Below, piece by piece: positions 38,322-51,196 of a stretch of 64,000 nt of DNA (within the stretch, counting starts at the first letter, position 1; every line of letters begins with the position of its first letter). The notes beneath the pieces were generated by a model, which ran no database searches, was not told where the DNA came from, and was given only the letters and a program-made list of their open reading frames with translations. The DNA comes from Bombus terrestris (taxonomy: Eukaryota > Arthropoda > Insecta > Hymenoptera > Apidae): NCBI RefSeq assembly GCF_910591885.1, contig NC_063275.1:14868501-14932500 (forward strand). The letters are read 5' to 3'. Made by a program: the position numbers and the translations under genes.

Positions 38322-41300
38322 AAATACATAAACTTTGCACCAAAGAATTCAGAACGAAAGATGTATAAAAGAATGTTGAATATCGTTCAAATTTCAAAAG
38401 ATATACCCTTGCAAATTTCTAAAATTTCCACGAATATTTCTATCAATTACGAATCGAGATTACTTGGACCATTTTGCTGATTATACAGCTAGCGAATCTC
38501 ATAACCTGTTCAGAATTTTCCCTTTGTACATTTCTAGTACCACTACATCGGCACTGGCAATATAAAAATTGCTTCTTCTAAATTTACAAATCTCTAAGTT
38601 TACAAAACTCGTAATATTTTCCTCGTCAACATACAACTCTCTGTCCCATATCTTCATAATGAAAGTACGCTAAAATCGCTGATCAATCGTACCATAAAAA
38701 TTTACATTTTCACAGTCGATTAAGAAATTCGATGAAAATCTGCCGATGAAAATCCCCCGCTATCAATTTTACGTAACTCTTTCGAGCCACGAAAAGTCCC
38801 TCGTTCGTATCAATTCCATCCACGAACATCCAGCCACGATTCTCGCGGGGGACGTACTGTCTCGGAATAGAGGAGAGAGAAATGAAATCAAGGTGCACCT
38901 TACCTTGGACGTAATTGTATTCGCCCCAGCTTGGATCGATCCCCTGCAGGGCAAATGTTAGCGCAACAATTAAACCGGCGAAAGAAGAAAGGACAAAAGG
39001 TGGAGATGCTGGCAGGCCTTAGCTCGGTGAATGCGACTGCGCTGCTCCCATAGACGCGGCGCGTCATTATGCGGGAGGACGAATGAATCGCGACAAAAGG
39101 GGTGGAAGGGTTGGCGAAAGGAACGAAGGGATAGCGGGCGGGAAGGTGGTAGGAAACGGGCAAATGTTTTCGAGTAGTCCCACTTCCACGGACCCATTGT
39201 TATTTAACGCGGGCACATTGAGGATGAGCACGGGGAAGACTGAAAGACGAGGCAGAGGAACGGTAAGGAGAGAGGACAGCCCGAGAAAGGGAAAGCATTG
39301 TTGAAGTTCTGTAAAATACGATCCTCTTGGCTAGCACGTGTAAGAGTACTTGATATTCAGCATATTTCTAACGCGACGGTTATCAGTCGACCCTTTCCCT
39401 TTACCTACCGTAACTGCCTTTAGGACTATTCAATCCGTGCTAATTTCACGTTGCACGTTGCATTTAACCATGGAAATTTCAAATTAATCAAAAACTTTCC
39501 CTCAGAGATTATTGTAAATCTCTGTGTAATTCTGTTACATATACTCCTTTCTATCCATCGCTATCTACTGTTGTATTTACTTAATGCATAGCCTAATTTC
39601 AGAGAATATAAATCTCGTGAATATAGATAAATAAAAATAAATCTTTCGAATATGACGGATAAAAAGTTCGCAGGTTAAACAGCCAGATAGAGAACGATAT
39701 TAAACGAGTTTATAGGATGGGAAACGATCGGAATGACGGTAAACGCTTGGTTTCCAAACGAAAACGTTTTGAGGATTTTTGGGAATTTAAAAACATTCAT
39801 GACAAAAATCTCGCCAGCGATATCCCAGCGGAGAACAAAGAAGGAGGGAAGCAGATATAAATTTTTGTTTTCTCCGGGGAGAAAAATTCCGTGTACACAG
39901 TCGATATACTCCGGTCGGGACGAACCGTAATGTTTCATTGGTCGGCTTAGCGTGGGATTACCATTATGTTTCCCGGATTACACGTAGCATCGAAAATATC
40001 ACGGCCAACGGAATATACTTTTTATTGGGGTAAAAGCGTCCAGCCGATTTTTGTTTTTAATACGCGCCCGTTTGCGACCAGGATGCCATGCAAGCGGGTG
40101 TAAAGGAGAGGGATGGGATGTATGATTTTTATTTAAATTTGCATAGAGGTACGGTAATACGTCGTCGAATTGGAAACTTGATGCACGTCGGGTAAATGAA
40201 AATTTGTTGATGCACACGCCGCATCTATATCAATAAACTACCATTTCATTGTGGAGGGCGGATCGAGCATGTCCGGAATGGAAATCCCAGGCGTCGTTCT
40301 CATCCGCGTGTGCTTGTAATTCGAACGCTCGTTTCATGCCTTCGTTTCGACTACGAGCCATCTGAATCAAAATTGATAGGGTTGACAAAAATCCAAGCAG
40401 ACAGGATTCGAGTGAAAGGGAATGAGGGAAACAGAGGAAATAAGGAATGGAATCGCGACACGGTTTCTAAACGATGGACGTAAGTAGTAAGTCAAACGCG
40501 AACAGTTCCAAGAGATGGTTCGCTTACCATTTACTGCCTATAAAGTTTGAAAAATGGCATTTTCGCGATTCGAGCGTTACCTGGTATAGTAATAAAAAGA
40601 AGGAGAGGAAAAAGGAGAGAATGTTTATACGCTGTTTTACCTTGATACGCCTCTTTTATGACGGTATAAAAATATTATTAAAAAACGATGGAAAACAGCC
40701 GTACACAAGGAAGAAAAGTAGGGAAGGAAAAGACACGAGCAAGGAAAATCAATTAGGCGTGTAGCGTGGCATAAAAATACGGCTAATAAAAGAATTACTC
40801 TATAAAAATAGGTTTAAAATAGAAATTTATCGTGACGTTAAATAATTACTCGCAACGAGAGAACCCGTTCGATCTTTTCGTAGTTGCTGTCGTAAAATTT
40901 CTAGACGCTACGGTTTATACCTGACGTTAAAGTGGCACGCTGGAAAACGAAATTTCCAGAAAATTTAGCCGGCGAAGTAAAGAAAAGGAAGAAAATATAT
41001 GATCATGTAATGGCACGCGTATGTGTTAGCTCGATACAATGTGCGTCGGATTACCTCAAGAATGCTCGTAGCTATTCAGCCATGCCCGGAGAAACCACTC
41101 GGCTAAGTATTCCCAACGATCCTGCCACCGATGTTCTCTACCTCCTTCTCTCTAGCTCGGACAGGTCTACTACGTGCCTCTGAATAACTCGCGGTCATTA
41201 GCAGGCGGTCCTTTTTACATAGAGTGCCCGGCATGTAACACCCTGACGAAATACCTCTCGCCCCCCTTTCAACCCCTCGACCCTCTTTCCGACGCTCCGC

Positions 41301-44300
41301 TACGATAATGAGTACTATTTCGGTAATGAGGTCGCACGCCATTGAAAATCGCGGAGAAGCACGCGATCTACACTCGCAGAAACACTGCGAGTCAGTGCTC
41401 GGGAGACCGTAAAACTTAATGAACGGAGAAATAACCGTTTCGAAAGAATCCCTGGGATCTATTCCCTCTCATACTTCCAGCCGCGCTACCTCTATCCTTT
41501 CTACTTTTCCACCCTTCTCGAGCCAGGCTAGGAGAATGGGAATGCCCGACTAAACGACCGGTCGACTTTTCACTCGCGGAGATTCGATCTATCCGGCCGA
41601 GACGCTATCAACGCCCGAGAATTCCTCCGCTCAAAAACGCGCTCGCCGCTGTAAATCGACTTTCTTGTACGTGCGCCCTTCCGTTTTCTTTCTCTCTATA
41701 CGCCGTCTGTACGCGCTCGTCCTTTCTCCTTCCCTCTTCTTGCTCAAATCTCGCATTTTCTTCAACACCACCACCGTGGTGTAGCTCGAATTACTTTGCC
41801 AAATTTTTTATCGTATCTACTATAGCCACCGTCGATAGATAATGATGGTTGCGTGCCTGCTGCGATCGAACAATATTTCACTGTCTATTTAACGTTGTTT
41901 TACGTCACTCTTTCGAGGTTATTAACATCATTAAACGAATATTCTTTCTAATTTTGACTGTTATCGATGTGCTGTTCGTTCAGCGATAGTCCGACTCCTC
42001 GAATTTAACGAGTTTATAACTTTCACGTGTGTGACACACAACGATTTTCGTACAGTGACTCGTGTCAATTTAACGAGACAAACTTCGTTTGTTTAGTGGA
42101 TGCATGCGATGAAGCGAAGGGAATTTAATGATAAATATATTATTTTGGTAACGAATAACGTAGTTTCTATGTAACCAGTTTAAACCGAAATATAATCTGT
42201 TTGAATACGGTGTTTGTTATTCGTACTGCAGGTAATGTGTTTGTGAAAGCTTGCCTGATTTACTGTGAAGGGCAGAATTGACAAATTTTATTTTATATCT
42301 CTAGGACAATGGACCGTGAAGGGAGTAGATCCGAAGCTGAAATAAATGTCAATGGCAAATAATAGACAGCCGTAAACTGTAAAATTACAAAGCAGCGAAT
42401 CCGTGAGTTATAGTGAGACTAGAAAATGCAGTTTGAATAGGTTCAAATCGATTGAGTTCTTAGATTATTCTGCGAGGACGAACCAATCGACTTCGTTTCT
42501 TGTCAATTTCTCAATTTCATTATCTAATACGTGATTAATGTTCAACTCGCCTAAAGACAAACAGACGACACGAACAATCAAGGTAAATCTTAAAAAATAA
42601 TATATCATCTTTGCTTTATCTTGATCTACGGAAAATTAATCAGCTACCTGTCTTATTCTATCCAAATAATGTTACTACCAAATTCTAGAAGTTCGCGAAT
42701 ACTCGTCGTTTTCGTTAAAAAATAAATGACTAAACGATTATTAGGTATCGGTCGTCATAAGAAAGTATTTCAGCGTTAGCAAAGATAAAAAAGAAAACGC
42801 AATGGTATCGCGCCCATTTCCGAGTATCTTAAAATTAAATTCCCAGGACGCGAGAGATCATTGTTGGTGCGAAGAGGAGGCGAGGATCGAAACTCGCGAC
42901 TTTAACGATCCACTTCGTTTGCGTGATGTTTCGCCGCACCCTCCCTTTTCTTTCGACGCGGCATCGAAGCCGGTAACTCAATTCGCGTATAATGACGTGA
43001 CAAGGTACAGTACGCGTAGAACAGGCTGCAATTCCCGCGAGAACTTGTCGTTCACCTTCCTTTGATTCCGTCGTAGTCGCCGGGGAATGGTATCGGTTCG
43101 CCTCGCTCTCTCGGTCAACTTTTCACCGAAAAAGATACGATCTAGCCGAGCGGAATGTTATCACCGGGCCGGAAATTTCTAGGACCGAGGTCGTCGTCGC
43201 TTGTACGAAGCTGATTTTCGATTTTGCGCTGTCCCACTTTCCGCTTCCTCTCCGTTTCTTTCGCCGATTTTCTTCTCGCCTCTTTTACGAGGTCGAACGC
43301 GCAACGTGAAACGTTCCAACGAAAATAATCAACGCGGAGCAAACCGATCTGCCTCTGTCTGCCTCTGTGACTTTCGTCGCGCGAGTCGCTTGTCCTCGTG
43401 CACGTGCCTCGCGACATACCGTACCGATAACGATTTCGAATCAATCGTCTGGCGAACACGTTCGCGAGGTATTCTCCCACGACCTACGTAATGGGCGACG
43501 AACTTTAGATGGTTACGGTGTAGCCGCGAATCTTGCGGAAATCTGCCGGATACTTGCGCGAAACTCCCGACAATCTATTTATCCCGCGCGTTTAAACTTG
43601 TTCTTACGTGCATCGTTTAACCTATCCTCGTCTGTTGCATGGTTGGCGAAGACAACGGTGGAATCGCGCGAACACCCGACGTGCTCCGGTTTTCAGGAAG
43701 CCCGCGGGGATTTCAGCTGCGATGTCAGAATTTATATTTATCTCCGTTCGACTGAAGGAGTGCGACTCGTGTTCGCGTTGTTCAAATAATTCTCGTTACA
43801 GCCGTGGATTTTGAAATACCGTAGACTGTAGGATCTTCGCAGTATATCGTGGATTTTCTATTTTAATTTCTATCTCTTATTTTATCGCTAATGATTTGTT
43901 TATGTTACTGCCCATTTATTCTTTGTAAAATGGCAAGGTAATGGAAGGACGAACGAGGATTAATCGAAATGGAAAACCCTCGTATCGGGAATAGAAACGT
44001 GAAATACGTGTCCATTCGAGTATACGATTGCCTGTTTCGTTTACAAACAATAAAACAAGACACAGTGGCCATACAGTGGTTTTACGTTGATCATAACGTG
44101 TCGAATTGATGCGAGGGCTAATTCGATGAAGCATCCCCCATCACCGTAAATCGTTGCACGCGATCGAAATGTTGCTACCCAAGCACCATTAGATACGAAG
44201 GAAATGTATCGGAACCGCGTGAAACCATACGTTCCGTTTCATTGTAAATTAGTCGAGCCATCTGAAACAAGGATTCCCGGTATCACGGACAACCGCTCCG

Positions 44301-44993
44301 CTTGTAATCTGTGGCGGCTGATTGGACCGGAAAGTCGGGTATGCGAGACACGACGTGTACCGGATACGTCGAAACAACACGCCGCTCATTGTGTCAGTGC
44401 CCGGCACGTTCTACAAGGGGCAACGAAGTAAAAATAAAGAAAGGGGCTGCGTGGACAGGAGCGGCGAAGGGAAGAGAACGAGGAAGATAGACCTGGTGAA
44501 GTGGCATAAGGAGCGGAAAAGAGAGTGAAAAAAAGAAAGAGGAGGAGGGGAAAATGAAAGAGAAAGCGAGAAAGGAGAAAGACGTAGGAGTGGCAGGGTG
44601 AAGAGGCAGATGTGATAAATGGTAATTGCGCAAAAGTACCGCGGAGGACACGAGTAACACCCGTTCCTCATTAGAGGCTTGTTAGGGAGCCGAGACACAG
44701 AGTGACGGAATGCGGAGAGAGAACCGGAGGGCACAGAAGTCGGAGTGTTCGCGGAGGCGCCTCGTCTTTTCTACCGTACACGCTTTATCCTCTCTTCTTC
44801 CGCGACGTCTGTTCTCGTTTTAGGTCAACTGGTGCGTTTGCAGCCCGCTCGTTTCTATCCGTCTTAATAACCAATCGCTTTGATCGCGTCGCGCTACTCC
44901 AACCGGCTCTCGCGCGTCTTCTTCGTTCGTTTCTCGCCGTTTCACTTAAGAATATTATTGTTTTGGTCCGCGTCCGGATTTATAGGGGGCGAT

Positions 44994-45051
44994 TTTTCTC
45001 GCTGCTCGTTTTTCTTTTTTCTTTTTTTTTTCCTTTTTCTTTTTCTTTTTG
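44994..45051. repeat. T-rich low-complexity tract
   Basis: Nearly continuous T with scattered C and occasional G. It resembles a long polypyrimidine tract, but no acceptor AG with a convincing exon follows. Confidence 0.75.
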
Positions 45052-45874
45052 TCCGCAGAGTTCGTTATTCCTCGTGGAACAGCTGCCGCTTGGAAATCAC
45101 ATTTAATCGCGTTGAATCGCGTTCTTTCACGAGTGGCTTCTCACAGCGAAGTTTCTCTCTGGTATTTGATTTAATAGGACGATATAAAAGGGGTGTTCCC
45201 TCGCTCGCTATCTCTTTTTACCCCTCAGCGGCGGACGACGCGGACGACGTTATTTTGAAAATGTGGAAGATTCCTTGGGCACAAACATGTCAGAGCGCGA
45301 CGGGGACATGAAAGGCGTAATTTAAGAACCGCCGCGTCGCTTTGAATGGAAACTTAAATCACTTCGTTTCTCTTTCTATCCTTGATCCGTTTTCATCGGA
45401 GCTGACGTGCTTCGTTACGGGCTTCATAATTTGTCGCTTTTGTCCGTTGACGGATCATTAAACGGATGAGACATTCGATTAAATTGTATCTCCTTCGGCT
45501 GAATTCATTCCTGGCTTTTATATAACGTACAATACTATTTTGGTAACGCCGCATTCACGCTCTCGTCCCGGGCTAATTGACGAGCACGATGATTGATATG
45601 AAATTACTAACGAGTACACTGTTATTCACACACCATACGTAATACCTACGTCTTGACTATAGAGATCCCTATAAATTTAATTTCTGATACAGGATATGAC
45701 AAGAGAAATAAGAAAGTCAAAACAGTTAGAAACGTGAGAACGAACGACGCGAATGACATAGAAAGTGACTTGAAGCTTTTCTCTCAAGTCTGTTTAAAAT
45801 TCTCCAACGCTATTCCATTTCATCGACATGGCTACTTTAAATCCTCCGATGCGTTGCTTCCACCTTAAAAAATA

Positions 45875-45949
45875 TAACTAACACGATTCTCGTCTGAAGT
45901 AATCGATAAAAATGGTTCTTATAATTTTCGATAAGGATCGTGTTAGTTA
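45875..45949 (+). ncRNA. Candidate miRNA-like hairpin
   Basis: TAACTAACACGAT (45,875-45,887) pairs perfectly with ATCGTGTTAGTTA (45,937-45,949). The stem continues with 11 of the next 13 positions paired, four of them G-U pairs, then two further pairs before a terminal loop of about 17 nt. The whole hairpin is 75 nt, the right size for an insect miRNA precursor, and either arm could give a 22-nt product. The G-U pairs would be mismatches in a minus-strand transcript, which favours the plus strand. I recognise neither arm as a known insect miRNA. A MITE-like inverted repeat is the main alternative. Confidence 0.3.
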
Positions 45950-45954
45950 CTAAG

Positions 45955-46790
45955 TATAGATCAGACTTAGCAAGAATCACTATGAACTAATTAGATCCGA
46001 GTAGAATCATTTCCGACTTGACAAGACCGAGTAAAAGTCATCTTAAACTCATACCTAGTAAAGGTCGATCCAGAGTCAGCAAGAATTAACATCCCTAGAA
46101 GCTCAAGGGCGTAGACAGGAACTACCCCCTTGCGTATCTCGTGTCCATAGAAGCCAGATTCTAGAGACTTAGCTAAAATCATCTTTAAGTCGCGAAATCT
46201 CGTAACTGCGTGGTTTTCAAGTGCCAAGGTCCAAAGATGACATCGTTCCGTGATGCTGTAGTGAGAAAGGGGGAAAATAAGGAAGCGAGAGTTTCGACGC
46301 TAGCGAACTCGTCAGTAAGGCTACTCATCGCTAAAAGGTTCCTGTCTCAGACGCTGAAATAGTACTACAAGTTAGGTCGGAGATTGTACGTAGAGAAGGA
46401 TAGACGAATACTTGGAGGAAATGTATTTTCGGCGCGTATATATGTGGATAGATACGTATATATGTAGCAGCGAATGTAGCACAAAAATAGGAATATTTCA
46501 AGAATTTCTTTTTCGAAAACGACAGGATTATCGTAATTTCTCTGAAATTTAGCGAGATTGAGATGACCTATCGAGTCTGACACGTTTCGAACGATTTCTA
46601 TGAAAAGTGCGACAGATCTGGGTGAAATTAGATTTGCCGAATCTGACGCAGCTTTTGTTGGATTTAACAAGTCTAATGTAACTTTCGTTGGTTCTGACAA
46701 ATTTGAGCACATTTCTATCGGATTTCTAACGTGGCTGCAACGACTTCTAGCAGTCTCGGCGAATTTTCAGCGATTCCTATAAATTCTTAC
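45955..46790. repeat. Decayed minisatellite, about 30-bp period
   Basis: From about 45,965 to 46,090 related units recur roughly every 30 bp, with shared cores such as GACTTAGCAAGAATCA, CGAGTAGAATCA and CGAGTAAAAGTCA, and GACTTAGCTAAAATCA recurs near 46,167. From about 46,575 to 46,730 further 30-bp units occur (GAATCTGACGCAGC, AAGTCTAATGTAAC) that resemble the first set better when read on the minus strand. Because 30 is a multiple of three, open frames through the units repeat every ten residues, which explains the apparent decapeptide repeats. I take it as an old satellite-like tract, not a protein. Confidence 0.5.
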
Positions 46791-47005
46791 GAGCCAGGAG
46801 TGATATTTTTCCCAATGTTCCATTATATTGGCTATAGTAAGTCCTTACGGCTTTATATTTTGAGTTTCGCTAACGATTTCCGAACTTGGCCAAATATTTC
46901 AATTCGTTCGTTCGCGTGCTGCGAATTCGATTGAAAATGACATGCAATAAACGGCGTATCTGCTATACTTGAAACAAGAGTTAACACGCGTTATATCTAT
47001 CATTG

Positions 47006-47223
47006 TTAACACTAGAACTACCACACCAATCAAATTGGCTGGTTTTACAATTCTATTTTATAATTCCTACTTCATGTTATATTTTTTCCTGCAATGATGT
47101 AATGACTTTCGCAACGATAACTAAAAGAATAATATAATGAATTTTATTTTGTTTTTTATGTAATCGAACTCAAAATAATTTTGTATGAAGGCTACTTATA
47201 TCAATACCAGTCAAAATGACTTG
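47006..47223 (+). mobile_element. TTAA-associated repeat, copy A (piggyBac-type ends)
   Basis: The copy begins TTAACACTAGAACTACC, the form expected for a piggyBac-superfamily end (TTAA target followed by a C-rich terminal repeat). Next comes CCAATCAAATTGGCTGG, and the copy ends near CCAGTCAAAATGACTTG. The repeated CCAGTCAAAATGACTGG-like motif at both ends is self-complementary. There is no transposase, so it is a non-autonomous or eroded copy. Superfamily assignment is inferred from the TTAA and terminal sequence. Confidence 0.5.
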
Positions 47224-47395
47224 TACTTGTCAAAGTATAAAAGGGTCCTGCAATCTGTTTATCGAACCCTAATTCACCAGTTTCCTCGTTTTGTACAACT
47301 TGCCACATGTTTTTAAAATTTTCACTGCGTATCATTCAATATGATGATATCAGTTATCAGGGAAATTCCGGATCGAACACTAGATCTCTAGATGC

Positions 47396-47577
47396 TAATA
47401 TTAGAAATACCACACCAGTTAAAATGGCTGTTTCTACAATTTTATAAATGCGTCAACCCTCGTTTATACCAAAAATGTACTACATAACATGGAATTCCTT
47501 CTGTAAGAAAGTAATAAATCAATAAATATAAAAATATTCTATTATTACGTATTTTTTAAAGACCAGTCATTTTGACG
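47396..47577 (+). mobile_element. TTAA-associated repeat, copy B
   Basis: A second copy about 390 bp to the right of copy A. Its start, TATTAGAAATACCACACCAG, aligns with the start of copy A, with TTAA degraded. Its end, CCAGTCATTTTGACG, is the inverted counterpart of CCAGTTAAAATGGCTG near its start. The internal stretch at about 47,484-47,574 matches copy C in reverse orientation over about 90 bp at high identity. Confidence 0.55.
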
Positions 47578-50500
47578 CGCGTTTCCTGTTCTGTGCAGTC
47601 GTCCGTACCGGTCTCCTGCTTTGTACATTATCCAAAGAGATAAAAAAAAAGCAAGTCTCACGTCTCAACGAAACGGTATCACGTCTCGTTGATTTACACA
47701 TGTATCGGCGTTACGAGAGGTTGTTATCTGAAAATTAAAATCAGAGCTCCATTTCGGTGGATAGCTCTGGTTTCCTAGACTGCAGGAAAATCCCGCGCTA
47801 TTAAGGAAGTGAATCTGAAAGAAATTGTAGTAGACCGGATAAAGGAAAGGAGGGAGGAGGGCGCAGGAACCGAGGATGAGAGGGACAAAGCGGGAGGCAG
47901 GGTAAAAAGAGTTGGAGGGAAGGCAGTTTATGCATGTAAATCGTCCGTCCTGACTCGCTGTTTGTTGTTCTTTGCTTCGCCAGAGCGCGTCGGCGTTTTA
48001 CGTGCGCCGCTGTATTTTATTGCGAAAGGTAACTATATATGTAGATACGTATATACAAACATACACACATACGCGCTCATATATATGTATATGTATATAT
48101 GCATATGTATGTGTGTGTGTGTATATGTATACACGAATCAGGAAAACGTAGTTGCGCGCATACATATACATGCGCCAGGGGTTTCGCTTTTCCATCCGCT
48201 TTTGTATCCCTGAATTCCCTTCGGCGGATCGACTGGTGGTGCATGCACTTTTCGCAGATACGGTCGATTCATCGAAAACTCATGTATTTGCGTTATGCGT
48301 ATTCCAATAAATAATGGATCTGATATACGATGACCGATATCTTTTCCATCGCCCACCTCCAACCTGTTCAATCGTCGCTAACATTCCATTTCAACGTGTG
48401 TTCCACTGCATTTCAATTGTCACTCTCCAAAGACGTTCATTGATCTATCGTTTCTAGATTTTTCTATCGGTTAGAAACGAGAGCAGTTAGGCGTTGAAAA
48501 ATAGTTATTGGAAGTAAGTCGTTTGAGAATACGATAGAGACAGCCCTGGAAGTCTCTCGAGTCAGATTTAACACAAATTAACCTGGAAAGTCGCGAGTCG
48601 TTAAGAGGCCATCGCAATGCGACACTTACCCGAGCCACATGCACGAACTGCCGATCTGTTTGATTAACCGGAATTTTATCCCCGTTTTTATTTGCTGAAT
48701 CAAACGAACGGTCCGTGTAACCTTGCCAATGTCGTCGGCTGACCTAAAAAATTGTACCAGTTTACCCAGGGGAGCGCGCGTTCTTTCTCGTCCCACGACC
48801 GATCATTATCGTTCGTGCTCATCTCGCGATGATAAATCACGCGAATGGCCAATAAATGTCAGCCAGCCGTACAGGTTAGACAAACAAACCGAGCACAGCC
48901 TGTGCGGTTTCCAAACGCGTCGGATAAATCTATCGCGCGATTGGTTAATTAACAGATAAACGTCTTACGCACTTGCGACAAATGATTGAACGCGGCGGAA
49001 ATTACACGCGACGATGAAACGGCCAACTTCCAGATGTCACGTTCATGAATGTTCTTAATTTGAATCACGCGCTTCTTCGTTCAAAGGGTTTCCGAAGATC
49101 AAATTTTCAAACTATACACGACATAAGTCACACGAGCGTGTAAGGCGTTTAAGCTTCAGTTCAAGAATTTCTAGATTTTTCGCCATACGCGTGGAATCAT
49201 TACGACCTATTCTAACGTTATTCTGATCGTTGATAAATGATGGGGGATTTAATCCAATGGCTGACTCTAATACTCAGGATGAAAAGGCGCGAATCAGTAG
49301 CAAAGATCAGAATGTGATTCAGCGGCCGAGGAGAATTACGTTTGGAAATGGCCCAACTTCGATTGCTCTCCTCTCAGCCCCTTTTTTTCACTGCGTCAGT
49401 CGGATGACTCAGCACCGGTTGTCGCCTTTCTCGTACGACGAACGTCTTGAAGAAGACTAACGACGCGTTTAGACGCCAGATTAGGAAATAAATGAACAAA
49501 CACTGACGTCATTGTGGCACGCGGCTACGTCGAATAGTTATGCAAATATCTACATACATGTGGATCTAAACATTCCGGTGGTTCGCATATATGCTGGCTC
49601 ACGGAATACGGTTACATATTCCCAACATTTTTACACGGTACGGAGTACGTAAAAAATAAAGAAGAAAGACGAGAAGAGCACAGTTTATCTCGAAGCAACA
49701 CGAGATCGTCCGTTCAAACAAGATTTTAAACGCGCGTGAACAGCGTCTCGTCTTCTCCTCGATGAGCGTCTCGTTCGCTTTTGTTTTGTTCGGTCAGAAA
49801 AGAAACATCGACGGACAACGTCCAGCCGTGGTTTCGTTGGATCTGTGGCCGCTACAGACGAACACTCGACGGCGAATCCATGTTCCATCCCCGAGAATAA
49901 TGGACATTAATGGCAGCCGCGGCTAAACAGTTCTCTCGAGTGTTTGCGCGAACCTTTTCGCCGTGCAGGTCGGTAATCCGAGGGTCAAATAAAATCATTT
50001 AGCAGCACAATAAGCAACATACTTTCAGCCACTTCGTCTTGTCGAGAAAAGTACTCGGTTTAAGTGCTGATTACAATCCGTCTACTCGAATGGCCACCAA
50101 ACTGCCGGATCATCCGACACCATTGTTCCGCTCACCTGCGATGCCAAATACACTCAAAGGCGTTCTCGAGTATTTCAAGAGTGTTGCATTTGCGAAATGT
50201 GTTTCGTGGAATCCGCGCGGCAGTTTATAGTCGCACCGGTGCCGATACACGCGTGCCGAGTTTAACGTTAAAAACTATTTATAACGAGACGCGAAGCACG
50301 CTGCAGCAGTCAGTTTCTTAATTGACTTTCTACCGTCGCTTTACAGTCTGCTTTGAACTTTACGCTACCCTCGTAATCATTAACTTGAAATATTCGCCGT
50401 GATATTAAATTATTAATCATCGTCACCGGTTGCCATTTATTATTTTAGTTTGCACCGTGATGTGACATATTCGCGATGCCACGACAGGCTACGTAGAGGC

Positions 50501-51160
50501 AGAAATAACGGCTCACCCTTTAAGGGAGTATTCTACTGTGAAGCGCGTTTTTTAAGTTTTCGTTTTTCTTGTTAGAAGTTCCTTGTTTAAGGGAAATTGA
50601 TCGAAATAGACGCTAATGTAAACCGTGACGATTCTGCTGAATCGAAATGAATTTGACTATATCGAAACGAGAAGACAAATAGCCAATAATGAAAAAATGG
50701 CGGCACTTTGAAACTTTGGCTCTTGACGTTTTTGTATCCAAGGAAAATACCTTTGATCGCAGGATACGATGTATTTTATTGCATGCAGCCATAAAACAGA
50801 ATGTAGGAAATATATTCGAAGTATACGCCTGCGACATTAATCGCTTTCTCCATTCGTCGGCTTAATTTACGATACTACACCGTAGCGCAAATAAATTACA
50901 AGCTGATAGTTACATTTAAATTAGAATGGAAAGAATTAAGATTAGATGCAAAATTCTACAGAACGCAGGTACTGTGCAAAAATGTACAAAATATACGATA
51001 CCATGCAACGGACGAAATAAATATTTCGTTAGATTCCAACTTTTTTTCTTTTTTTAATTATCTTAATAAAAATAAATATCCGTGATCTACCGATAATGCA
51101 ATGGATATCAGAGTACCTATCATCGTTTTGTTAACAGCGCAAAGTAAACGAAAACAGCTG
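47578..51160. other. Non-coding stretch with a TA/TG-rich tract
   Basis: No gene is supported. An alternating TA/TG/CA tract occupies about 48,034-48,133. Open frames at 47,809-48,213 run through that tract and are composition artefacts. The remainder is AT-rich sequence with no repeat or domain I can name. Confidence 0.5.
48034..48133. repeat. TA/TG/CA alternating tract
   Basis: About 100 bp of purine-pyrimidine alternation (ATATATGTATATG, GTGTGTGTGT, ACACACATACGCGC). Such sequence can adopt Z-DNA-like conformations. Here it is a compound microsatellite. Confidence 0.8.
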
Positions 51161-51166
51161 ACACCG

Positions 51167-51174
51167 TATAAATT
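51167..51174 (+). promoter_or_regulatory. TATA box of a possible type 3 Pol III promoter
   Basis: TATAAATT lies 30 bp upstream of the inferred RNA start at about 51,197, the spacing seen in U6-type, gene-external Pol III promoters. A proximal sequence element would be expected at about 51,130-51,155 (sequence there: AACAGCGCAAAGTAAACG), but I cannot verify it without the U6 promoters of the same genome. Confidence 0.4.
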
Positions 51175-51196
51175 TGCGGTCGTGAAAAACGCTGCT

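Larger units (their letters stand above)
37238..45870. other. Non-coding stretch
   Basis: No gene is supported. Local structure includes the repeat triplet at 37,785, a CTT-rich tract at 37,961-37,984, and small hairpins at 38,064-38,111, 38,282-38,321, 39,503-39,524 and 41,372-41,392. There is also a purine-rich block at about 44,430-44,600 and a T-rich tract at 44,994-45,051. Overlapping frames at 42,802-43,814 lie in CpG-rich sequence and show no recognisable domain. Confidence 0.5.

Noticed and set aside
42420..42460. GGTTCAAATC resembling a tRNA T-arm box
   Set aside because: No matching A box, no acceptor stem and no anticodon arm can be drawn around it.
46365..46712. Minus-strand frame with ten-residue periodicity as a repeat protein
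   Set aside because: The period follows from the 30-bp minisatellite, which lacks a consistent conserved residue pattern.
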